Source: Cloeon dipterum
Lineage: Eukaryota > Arthropoda > Insecta > Ephemeroptera > Baetidae
NCBI RefSeq assembly: GCF_949628265.1
Contig: NC_088788.1
Location: 2,232,001-2,296,000 of the forward strand
DNA length: 64,000 nucleotides
Direction: 5' to 3'
Shown in pieces: positions 49,514 to 59,700 of this stretch. The notes beneath the pieces were generated by a model. That model was not told the DNA's origin and did no database searches. It saw only the letters and a program-made list of their open reading frames with translations. How positions within the stretch are numbered: the stretch's first letter is position 1; every line of letters begins with the position of its first letter. Made by a program: the position numbers and the translations under genes.

Positions 49514-52500
49514 ATGGCGCTGCGTGGCTGCTGTGGCCTGCTTAAATACCTCGTGGTGCTGGTCAACCTGATCTGCTGGGTGAGTTGTCGGCGGTCGCTC
49601 TTTGGCCGCCTCTCGACCGACCTCCCCCTAGCTCACAATCATCCCCGCGCGGACGCTATTTCGGGACATCCGCCCACGCCAGTAGTGTTGTTGTTTTATT
49701 TTTTGTCTGTGTGTCGCCCGCCCGCCGTCAGCTAATCGATGAAGTCGAACCGACAGACACATTTGATTTTGTCTCTCTTAAACTATGTATGCTTTCTACT
49801 TTTCACCAGAAGCCACAAGGAGTCTTCTTTGTTTCTCTCTGGCTAGAATTGATGGGGTTTTTTTCGACGTTGATTTATGTATGCACGCATTTCCGCTCAC
49901 TTATAGCGTTTGATTTATATGAAGAGGAATTCTATTTCAATTAAATTATGACCAAATTATTTTTTAGAGCCTGTTTAAAGGGCTGAAGAAGTTACAATTC
50001 TTGACAGCAAAATGGTTCTAATTTGATAAAATATTAATTCCTTTCATCATGTCGGAAGCTGCAAAGATTTGGAAATCCGGAAACTTAGATAAATTTCCAA
50101 TTTCCTCAAAATTTTAACTGAAAGTTTTCCAAAATTCCTGCTCTGCCTTTGGTGCTTGTGGTGGGAAAAACAATGGCATTCTTCTGAATAGCTCCGATTT
50201 GCCATAATTTCTAATCATGTAGCACTGAAATTTAATTTTTGAAAGTGCCAATCGATTGCTGAGGGTCACATTCGGTTAAATATTTGAATAAGTCGACAAG
50301 AACTGCCGAAAATCTATGTTTTTGGTCTGAACTTGTTGAAAAAACGCCACCGACCAATCAGAGATGGTCTTTTTGACGTTGGGATCGAGACTGCAGCGCC
50401 ACAGCGCCAGTCAGCAGTCAACGTTGCCGTTTAATTGCGCTTGCTGTCGCTGTGGCGCTGCAGTCTCGATTCCAACGTCTAAAAGACCATCCCTGATTGG
50501 TCGGTGGCGTTCTTGTCACAATTTTTCAAACCAAAAACGTTTCCGACCGATTTATTTAACCTAATTTGACCTTTGGCAGTGTCAGAAATGAAAGTTTAAG
50601 AGATAACTTTTGTTGCTAGCTTCGGTTTTGGAGCAAAGTTCATTGCTCGAAGCGATATCGCTGTTGAAATGTGATGAATTTACATGAAAAAAAATTCATT
50701 CTCACGAGAACTTCGTCAAATGAGTGATCCCGGAAAGTGAAAACTGTGGTGCTGAATAATTCACGAGTCGGGTCGCACGAGCCGAGCCACCTTTCGTTTC
50801 GTTTTGCCCGTGAAAGCGCAATAATTAGCCAGCACTTGATGATTTATGAAATTCGCGCAAGGAGCACTACTTTGTAACTTTCCTCCGAGAAATTGCATTA
50901 AAAAAGGAGTGGAAACAAGTTTGATTGGCGAATTTGCGTGCGAGCGTGAGCCATATGTTCCGTTTTACAACTGCTCTGCTCTGCCAACGCGTTTTCCACG
51001 CACGTGGGTCGCCTTTATAACCCTTTTTTACTTTTTTATTATTTCGCTCTGCTCTGCGCGGCCGTGTCGAGAGTTGAAAAAGCTGGAACGCGAGGTGGGC
51101 TGCTGCTGCTGCTCATATTATTCGCGGAGAGACAATAACGTGCACACGAGACTTACAGTTATATTCACGCTGCCTCCCACTCACTCACGCTGATTGCATT
51201 TGTGCAAATTCCCCCGGGGGTTGCGCCCGCCCAGCCAGCCTCCAGATGGGTTTTATAAAAGATTTATTTGTGCCTCGGCTCGAATGACAGGGGAAATTTC
51301 GCTGAGAACCAGAGAACATAATTTCGACCCAGTTTGCAGCGTGGGCTATAAAGATTAGAATTTAATATTGCTCGGGTGAAGTCTTTTTTTATCGTTTTGT
51401 AATTTAGAGAAAGGATGTCACGACTCCTGACTAAATTTAAATTTTACAATTTTACCAGCGTTTCTTGATTATTCAATTCCTCAAAAATAAATAACTGACA
51501 ATTTTTTTTAAATAAAATCAAGAGCCAGCAGGCAAAAAATTGCTGTTTCTATGAAATTGATTCGACATTTTCAAAATTTAATAATTAAAATTCCTTAATT
51601 TGCCAAGCGCACAATTTGCGCATAAGATGTGTATTTTTAAATTAAAAAGGTTTTTGTGGCGATTTATGCGCTGTCAAAAAGTGATCTATTTAATCTTGGC
51701 GGAGGACCGCGGACGTTCCGATTGGCCTACAATACCGAATTCCACCGCCGGCCAATCAAAACGTCCGCTGTCCTCCGCCGCAAGAAAATAGATCGCTTTT
51801 CAATAACATTCAAAACGAGTAATTCGCCTTGGGGGAGAAGGAAAATATAAAAATTAAAAGGTTGTTAAGCCTTCCTGCGTATTTTAATTGTTTGGAAGTA
51901 CTTTTATTAGACAATGACTCTTATAAGCCACACACTTAATATTTCTAGTGTTTAAACACTTAGAAAGGCAAACATGCGAGAAACGTGAGCATGTATTACC
52001 TCGAGTAAAGAGTGATTAATGCAGCATATTTATTATAGAGCTAATATTGACAGTGACTCAATGCGTTGTTATCAAGATTGTAATTACGGACGAGTACTTA
52101 TACAGTAATGTAGTGTAATAAATAAAAATAGCTCGCAAGAATTGCATTTATGGTAATGAATATTAATCTCCTGAACGATCTTTTAAAATTAGAAACTCGA
52201 GGATTACGGCTTACACCGACAAGCTTAATTATTTAAATTTTATTTTGATCCGCAATTATTGGCGAAATATTTTAACTCCTTTAGCAATTTGCATATTTAT
52301 TTATTTTAATTTTGTGATTTCAGTTGGCCGGTTTGTTGATGCTGGTGCTGGCGACCTGGCTGATCGTAAATCCGCAGCTGCTGTTCAGACAGCAGGACAG
52401 CCAGTTCTACCTGCTGCTGTACACCCTGCTGGCCATCGGCTCCATCATGTTCATCGTGGGATTCCTCGGCTGCACGGGCGCTTGCCGCGAGTCGCAGTGC

Positions 52501-54515
52501 ATGCTCGTCCTGGTAATTCTTTCTTTCTGCCACTTGCTGGCTGGCACGCTGCCCAGGTGCCGATTGAAATTTCACTCTCGCACTCCCACTGCTTCCTGCG
52601 CGCTGCAGCCCAGACTCTGCCATTACGCTGGGGGCCGATTATTTAATTGATGCCACTTGCTTGTGCGTTCGTTATGTTATAATATGCTGTCCTTGAACGG
52701 GAGAGGAACTAACGTGTCTGTCTTCATGGATAGACTCGAGTTGTTGCAATAAATTCGCCATTATGCTTGTTTTGACAGTCTGGAATTTAATATTTTGCTA
52801 AAGAGCGGATGAATATTGACTAAAATACGCTTTTCCGGGAATCCATGCCTGTTTAAAACCATTGAAATTATTTAAGATTGTCTTTGACGAAGTTTCTGAG
52901 CTCACCAATCGATTCCTGAGGGTCGAATTAGGTATAATGGATGTTTTTTCCGTTAAAAAAGCGCAGCGTGACGTGCGAACTTTTTTTCCCGCCAAAACAA
53001 TATGAATGGGAGAAGCGCGCATGCGTCAGAGCTGGTTTGAGCACTTGCAGATAGACCGTCTGTACGAATGACTTTGACAGATGTGACGCATGCGCGGTTC
53101 TCGCATTCATATTGTTTTGGCGGGAAAAAAAGTTCGCACGTTGCGCTGCACTTTTTAACGGAAAAAATCCATTTAATCGATTGGTGTGCTCAGAATTTTG
53201 AAATGGGGGCGTAGTTCCCTGGAAAATTGCAAAAGAAGGCGTGGTACTTGTCGCTAAACGTGGGAAAATTCTAAAATTTTACGTCTTAACCCAGATTTTC
53301 AGCTAAAATCTCTCTAAACCTATTACTTTTTCCGTTTAACATGAATTTTCGTCCATAATCATATTTAAAATCAATATTTTCAGTTCTTCTGCTTCTTACT
53401 GCTCCTCTTGGTGGCCCAAATCGCTGCTGGAGCGTGGGCCTACACTCACGAGGACCGTCTTGACGCCCTCATTGAGGATAAAGTCATGAACACGGTCAAG
53501 AAAGAGTACACCGCCGACGAGGCGCAAGCAGTCACCTTCGACAACGTCCAGAAAATGGTGAGAATCTCTTTTTGTGTACACTCACAATCAGAGGGAGAAC
53601 TGTTTACTCTCCCAATCTCTTTGTTTGCACAGCTACCGTGCGTGCGAACTCGAATTGAACGAGATTAAAATAAAATGATTTCACGCAGCTGGAGTGTTGC
53701 GGCGCGAAGAACGCGGCGGACTGGGCGCTCAGCTCGTACAACCAGAAGAACCCGGACGGCGGCTACGAGATCATGATCAGCTCGTCAATCGAGTCTTATC
53801 GCGTGCCCCCCAGTTGCTGCCTGCCCGAACTCTCCCCCGACGAGTGCGACAGAGCGACGCAACTCAAGGGTCCAATTTTCAGCCAGCTCAAGACAAGCAT
53901 TTACACAGATGTGAGTATCGTGTGTAGAGCTGAAAATCGGACGGAAAAAGAGGGCGTAACTCGCGGGGAAATTCAAAATGTGGGTGTGGTCTCAAGGATA
54001 ATTAAAAAAGAGGGCGTGGGTCATGTCGCACAACGCGGGAAAATTGATTTTTTCCATTTTTAAGTGATGATAAATTCGTTCATGCCGCGGAAATATGGCC
54101 GATCCCTCGCCCCGCCCACTTTTATATCCCTCTGGATCGCGTGCACGAGCCAGCTGATCGGAGGGAAGTTCGGTCCATGTGGAAGACCTCTCCAGGAGCT
54201 AACTTCTCTCCGATCAGCTGACTCGGAGGGATATAAAAGTGGGTGGGGCGATGGACCGGCCAAATTTCCGCGGCACGAACGAAAATAAAGATGAATTCTG
54301 AGTCTAGCTGTATTGAATTTCACCATTGCTTTATATTAATTTAAAATATTTTCTCGTTTTAGGGGTGTGCAATGAAAATTGTGCAGTGGAAGGAGGAGAA
54401 CAAATCGACATTGGCACTGATCTGCGTGGCGATCGTGAGTCTGGAGCTGATGGGGCTGCTCTTCTCGATTGTGCTGTGTTGTGCCATCCGCTCGATCGAC
54501 CGCTACAAGGCCTAA
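49514..54515 (+). CDS. Tetraspanin
   Basis: Five exons (49514-49579, 52324-52512, 53384-53557, 53689-53910, 54363-54515) give 267 residues. The layout is a short cytosolic MALRGCCGLLKY, four hydrophobic spans (LVVLVNLICWLAGLLMLVLA, LLYTLLAIGSIMFIVGFLG, FFCFLLLLLVAQIAAGAWAY, TLALICVAIVSLELMGLLFS) and a large outer loop of about 110 residues. That loop has the diagnostic LECCGAKNAADW, PPSCCLPE, DECD and a GC before the last span: six cysteines. Juxtamembrane cysteines (CC at 6-7, CTGAC, LCC) suit palmitoylation. Tetraspanins organise membrane microdomains with integrins and other partners. I cannot assign a subfamily. Intron 1 (2.7 kb) holds element A and a palindrome, intron 2 element D and intron 4 a TATA-bearing palindrome. 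Confidence 0.93.
50232..50599. mobile_element. TTAA-bounded fold-back element A, copy 2 (tetraspanin intron 1)
   Basis: It begins TTAATTTTTGAAAGTGCCAA with TCGATTGCTGAGGGTC behind it and ends at TTAA 50596. Long arms: AACGCCACCGACCAATCAGA, GATGGTCTTTTTGACGTTGG, ATCGAGACTGCAGCGCCACA and their mirrors, with a centre of about 40 bases. The terminal GCCAATCGATTGCTGAGGG is clearly related to element D ends, so A and D are sister families. Confidence 0.8.
51645..51822. repeat. Fold-back element in tetraspanin intron 1
   Basis: Arms of about 70 bp: AAAAGTGATCTATTTAATCT, TGGCGGAGGAC, GACGTTCCGATTGGCC on the left mirror GGCCAATCAAAACGTC, GTCCTCCGCCG, AAATAGATCGCTTTT on the right, loop about 20 bases. 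It carries CCAAT/ATTGG in the arms like families A and B but is otherwise distinct. Confidence 0.65.
52872..53289. mobile_element. TTAA-bounded element D, copy 4 (tetraspanin intron 2)
   Basis: TTAA at 52872 and 53286. The left end has GAGCTCACCAATCGATTCCT. Arms GTGACGTGCGAACTTTTTTT and GCGCATGCGTCAGAGCTGG have mirrors at 53075-53150. A short GGGCGTAG/GGCGTGG remnant lies on the right. Confidence 0.82.
54071..54285. repeat. Palindrome with TATA boxes in both arms (tetraspanin intron 4)
   Basis: Arms of about 95 bp: TTCGTTCATGCCGCGGAAAT, TATGGCCGATCCCTCGCCCC, GCCCACTTTTATATCCCTC and AGCTGATCGGAGGGAAGTT face their mirrors. Each arm contains CTTTTATA/TATAAAAG (54119-54126 and 54232-54239) next to a CCCGCCC/GGGTGGGGCG box. 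Single copy here, no coding frame. Confidence 0.75.
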
Positions 54516-56785
54516 TTAACCACATGCAAAATACTTTCGTCCTCTCTTTCGTACCGACTGATGAGTGTATTTAAAATGACAGGTTAGGCTCACTTCCCAT
54601 CCAACTCCGCGCGCGAATTTCGGTTTTCAATGACACACAAACCAACCAACACAACGTATAATATATGTATTTTTGTGAAAGCATTTGCACAAACACGCTC
54701 GTTCGTTCGATTTGATTCGATTCGAGTGGTGGGTGGCTGCACAATTTTGACAAACAACCAACTCGATCAAAGAGGACATGCCACGAAACGTCTGAAACAA
54801 AACAGTACCTCTAGTCTCTTGAAGTTTGGGTCATTTGTGCTATATTTATATACATTTATATTTTTAGTAATTTTTACCGAAGCATGCTCTCTCTCTCTCT
54901 CCGTGCAATTTTTTCTCTTGATGCCAAATTCGCAGCTATCTGATTTTTTGCCACAGCTGACTGACGTCTAATAATTATTTTATACATTCTTCTGTAGTAG
55001 AATAATACTTTTTAAACAGCAGCAGTGTTACTCCTGCCTAAATAAACCAAAAAAACCGAATCATAGACACGTGTTAACGTTAGTGATTTGGAGACATGTT
55101 TTACAGACACACTCAACACACAAGTATGAGATTATATTTTAGCGTTAAGGCATTCATTTTGCATGCTAGGATTATATACATATACAGCATCGTCATAAAA
55201 TATCGCACAAGTTTCGTTCCGACTAAAAACCTGACTTTGATTAATTTGTCACTGCATTTCAAGACCAATCTAATTCATTTACTCGCGGACGTCATTGAAA
55301 GACAAGGCATTTTTGTAATTTCATAAACCATTAACAACAGAACTTGCAATGAATCTCAGTACATTAAAACTGTTGAAACTGTAATGGAAAGCCTCGGAGC
55401 TGATGCTTTTCATTTATTCGGTGTTGAAAACCACGATTTTGTATGTTAATCAGGGAGATAAAATATAAGACCTTTACATGGTTAGAGAAATGTGTACAAA
55501 TGAATTATGACTCCACCGCAAATTGAAGAAGTATTATGTACATTTAAAATTGAAATAAAAACGAGTAAAACGTATGCAACCAATATTTAATTACTTACTC
55601 CACATCCGAGGATCGCATTAGGCTTGACCGACAATTCAAAAGTATAAACAATTTCCAAATTCAGCGTTAAAATCTTTACTTTGGTCTTAACCAATCAAAG
55701 GATGCAACAAGAACGCCGGCGACCAATCAGAAGGCCTGGGAACGAGACAGCAGCGCCACAGCGACAGCCAGAGCAATTATGCGACAAGGGTGGCTGTTAG
55801 CTACACCTCCGCTGTGGCGCTGCTGTCTCGATCTTAGTGGGTTACAGAACTCTGATTGGTCGCCGGGCGTTCTTGCGACTTGCGAGACTTTTTGATAAAT
55901 TCTCACCAATGAAAACCGCCAAAGTAACGGTTGCAGGTTCTTACGTTTCTGCCGATTTTCCGTACTTCGTGTTGATTTGTCGACTTTATGATTCAGCTTC
56001 CTAACAAAATTGAGCCTCAAGAATCGATTGGCACTTAAATTCCAGAGCAACTATGAATGAAATTCAATATAATTAAAAAAATAATAAAGTTTGTCATTAA
56101 AAGTGTTTGAAATGATCATTATATAATTTGGAAATTCCATAAATTCTTTAAATTGCATGGATCATTTGTATAATTAGCATCAGGTTTTGTCGCTTTATAG
56201 CGATGTTTTAAAATAAAATTCACTTCCCAATTTTGCAATGATTGCGAAAAATTTCTTCCCAATGGTCTAGCGTAAGCGGCCTAAATCTGTATCAAGTTCG
56301 GGGGTCTGATTTTCTATTTAACAAAAGACTTCGGCAGAACTCGATAAATTCCGACGAGATTAGAGACCGTCAACATTGCAAGAAAAAACCGGTTTCAAAA
56401 CAATTAAATTTACCAGCGTTTCCATTTATCCTTGGATCCAAAACACGATAAAATTTAAAAAAACTATATCAGCAATACAATTTCAGGGAATATTTGTCAC
56501 TAAATGTGTCAATTTTTATTGAGAGAAGTGTCCAAACCAAGTTGAAACCGAAGGGAAAATAAACCGTTTTGAAATAAACCGGTAACCGGTTTAAAAGTGG
56601 GACGGTCGGGCGCCATGACGGTTTGTCTGTGGCAGGTGAAAATACAGACACACAGGCAGATGACAACAACAAACGGGGACAAGGGGCTCTAGTGGCGGAC
56701 TCGGAGGGACCTGAGGGGTCTGGTGGGCCCACACTCGGCGCACGCACCCCCTGGGGCCTCAAGGGGCGCGCGTGCTGCCGCCACG
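54516..56785. other. Tetraspanin 3' UTR, element A, Trabid promoter
   Basis: A long AT-rich tail follows the tetraspanin stop, with AATAAA-type signals near 55040 and 55552. Element A copy 3 fills 55587-56038. From 56580 the sequence becomes GC-rich (Trabid promoter and 5' UTR); a short upstream frame (ATG at 56614, stop near 56690) precedes the Trabid start. No other exon recognised. Confidence 0.5.
55587..56038. mobile_element. TTAA-bounded fold-back element A, copy 3
   Basis: TTAA at 55587 and 56035. Arms: AAGAACGCCGGCGACCAATC, GAGACAGCAGCGCCACAGCG versus CTCCGCTGTGGCGCTGCTGT, CTCTGATTGGTCGCCGGGCG. The right end CCTCAAGAATCGATTGGCAC mirrors the D-type terminus. Confidence 0.8.
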
Positions 56786-59700
56786 ATGTCTGCGACGCGC
56801 GAAAAATGGGCCTGCGACTTTTGCACCTACGAAAATTATCCTTCGGCCGTCAAGTGCACCATGTGCAGGGCTTCGCGGGCCCTGATCGAACAGGCAAGTT
56901 GTGACCTTTCGTTCGTCACCCCCTGCACGGAAAGCACCCCCGAACAGCACGCGGGGTCGTAATTGGGTCGGGGTCATTCGCTTTCTGGGTCTCGTTTCCG
57001 CGCGAAGCTGCCCTTTTAGCCTTATTTTCGAGCTGTTGTGCAATTTCGCCGCGAGTTTGGTTGGTGCTGCAAGATGCCAAGCCAAATTCTTTGTTTACGC
57101 ATTAGACAGATACATCAAGAGGCTTGCATTATTTGTATTATTTATTCTCTCTCCCCACTGCCGCACTGCCACTGCTCGCTCGATGGCTTTCAAAGAGGCC
57201 AAACGAGCGAGCATCCTCACACAATGGATTAACGTCCGTCAAAGTCGAACTCAATAAGCATCAAGAATTTATACTATGCAGTTTTCCAACTCGAAGTTGA
57301 TCTAATCTAGAAAATATTCCTTTATCTTTGTCATAAATAAAATAACACGCTCTAAAAATTAGGTCAGAATATATTTATTTTTTCACAATTTGCGACGAGG
57401 CATAAAAAATTGCAGTAAAAGAGATATATTTGCATACCACAAACAATTGTATAATTAAATGAGAATTTAAATTTTGCAGGGTGGAAGTGAGGTCATCTAC
57501 GAATTGGGACAGTCAGCTGCTTCGTCGGAAATATGCTCAGGCAAGAGCTCACCGTTGGCCGGTGGTGGCGCCGAGGCCACGGCCACCAACCAGTCCGAAC
57601 TGTCTGACCAGCTGGCCGCTTTGCAATTGGCTGATGACACGTGAGTCCCAATTTCAGTCCCAAAATTTGCTGTAATGCAGGAAAAAACCGTAAAAATTAG
57701 TAATTTGACTGGATTCTTAAATAGCTACCAGTTTAAAAACAAATCGATTAACTTAGTCTAATTGATAATTAATTACTCAAAAAGCTCCGGGGTTCAGATT
57801 TTCAGATTGCGATCTATGTTGGTTTTCCCGCCGGTCAGAAGTCAATATGGCGTCGAAATTTAGTTTTTTGAATATTTTTAAACATTTTGAAGCTGCGCAG
57901 TAAACTTGTGCGCATATTAAGCATGCGCAGTATGTTCAAATCGCTTCTTAATCTCACTGAGAGACTAAAACGCATCACTGCGCATACGTGACCAAAATTA
58001 AAACCTTCTGCGCAGTCGTAATTCCCACTGGGGGCCGGATTGCGATCTGTGTTTGGGTTCCCGCCAGTCAGAATTGAATATGGTGTCGAAATAATGGAGG
58101 CTAATCCAGTCGACTAATCAGAAGCGTCGAAAAAGGGGCGTGCCGACCAAATAATTGAATTCCCGCGTATTTTGTTACATTTCCATTGGCCTGATGTGCC
58201 ATCTAAAGGTCGATTCGCCAATTATACCGGGCTAATCAGCTGTTTTTAAAGAAATAACAACAAAAATATTATTTTCACGATAAATTTTCAAGCCAATATA
58301 ATTTTACGTTTGAAACTTTCCCGCCGTACTCAACCAGACGCCATATCTGCGCGTCCCGGTGCTCAAAAAGTAATTTTTCATTTATGAATTTTTCGGACAG
58401 CCTTCGGGAGCAGCAGCAGCAGCAAAAGTGGATCTGCCTGCGGTGCACGTACCAGAACTGGCCGCGCAACCTGCGCTGCACAATGTGCTTGCAGCGGCGG
58501 GTGGGCGTGCCGGCCGGTCCCGGGGGTGGCAGTCCGGAGGCGGCGGGTGGCCCTGGGGCGGCGGACAACCGGCTGGTGGCGGCGCGGCGCGAGTCGCCGT
58601 CGCACGACAACAACGCGGACGCCGAGCGGCGGCGGCGGCAGGCGCGGCAGGCCGACTGGCCCTGGCTCGACGCCTGCCTCGGGGTCGTGCAGGGCGACAG
58701 CCGCCCCGTCGAGGCCTACCTCGCCAACGGCGGCGACCCCACGCGACAGCTCACCGCCACCGAAGTCAACCTGCTCAACCGCCCCTCAGCCTTCGACGTC
58801 GGACACACCCTCGTCCATCTGGCAATCAGGTATTTCTTCATTTTCTTGAGTTTTTTTTCGACAGATTTCATCTTGTTGTGAAATTTCGGCCGTTTTCCTG
58901 GGAAATCGCAGCCTCTCTGAGCTAGCGGATGAGAGGAAACCCGATTGTTTGTAGCTTAAAGAGTGGATCTATCGCAGAAATGCATTTAAAGTTGATATAA
59001 ATGCTAATGAAATGAGATAACAGGAAGAATTTTTTTCTCGGAGAATCCTCAACGCTGATTGGTTGCAACAAGCATGTCAGCAGCTCGCGCGGTTGTATGA
59101 TGTTATGTTAATTGCGTGGGAGCTTCTGATGTGCGTGTTGATTCGAGAATTCTTCAAGCAAACAATTATTCTTGCTGATATTTCCGATTTTCGCGTTTTC
59201 ATTCGCAATTAAATCAACTCTAAATTGCGAATTTTGACGTGAAAGCAGCAAGAATTCTTAGCTCAAAGAATTCTCAGCGCTGGTTGGCTGCACGCAACGC
59301 GCATGTCAACAGCTATCATCGCGGTTGCCTAGCAACGGCACTTCTTAGTGTATTGTAAATTGCGCGGGAGCTGCTGACGTGCTTGTTGCGTCAGCCAATC
59401 AGCGTCGAGAATTCTTCAAGCAAAGAATTCTTGCTGATATCTTCGATTTTTGCGTTTTCATTCGTAATAATTAACAGTGTTTTAATTGCGAATTTTAACA
59501 CGCAAATCGGAGATAACAGCAAGAATTCTTAGCGAGTAGCCTAGCAACAGCTTATGATGTTTATGAATTGCGCGGGAAATGCTGATATTTCGTTGTGTAG
59601 GCAATCAGCGAAGAGGATTTCTTCAAGCAAAGAATTCTTCGATTTGCGGGTGTCCATTCGCAATTAAATCCATTTTTATGTGTTTCTGCGATTTTAAATC

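Noticed and set aside
56623-56904. 93-codon frame overlapping the Trabid start
   Set aside because: Different frame from the recognised NZF exon and no family similarity; at most an upstream open frame.
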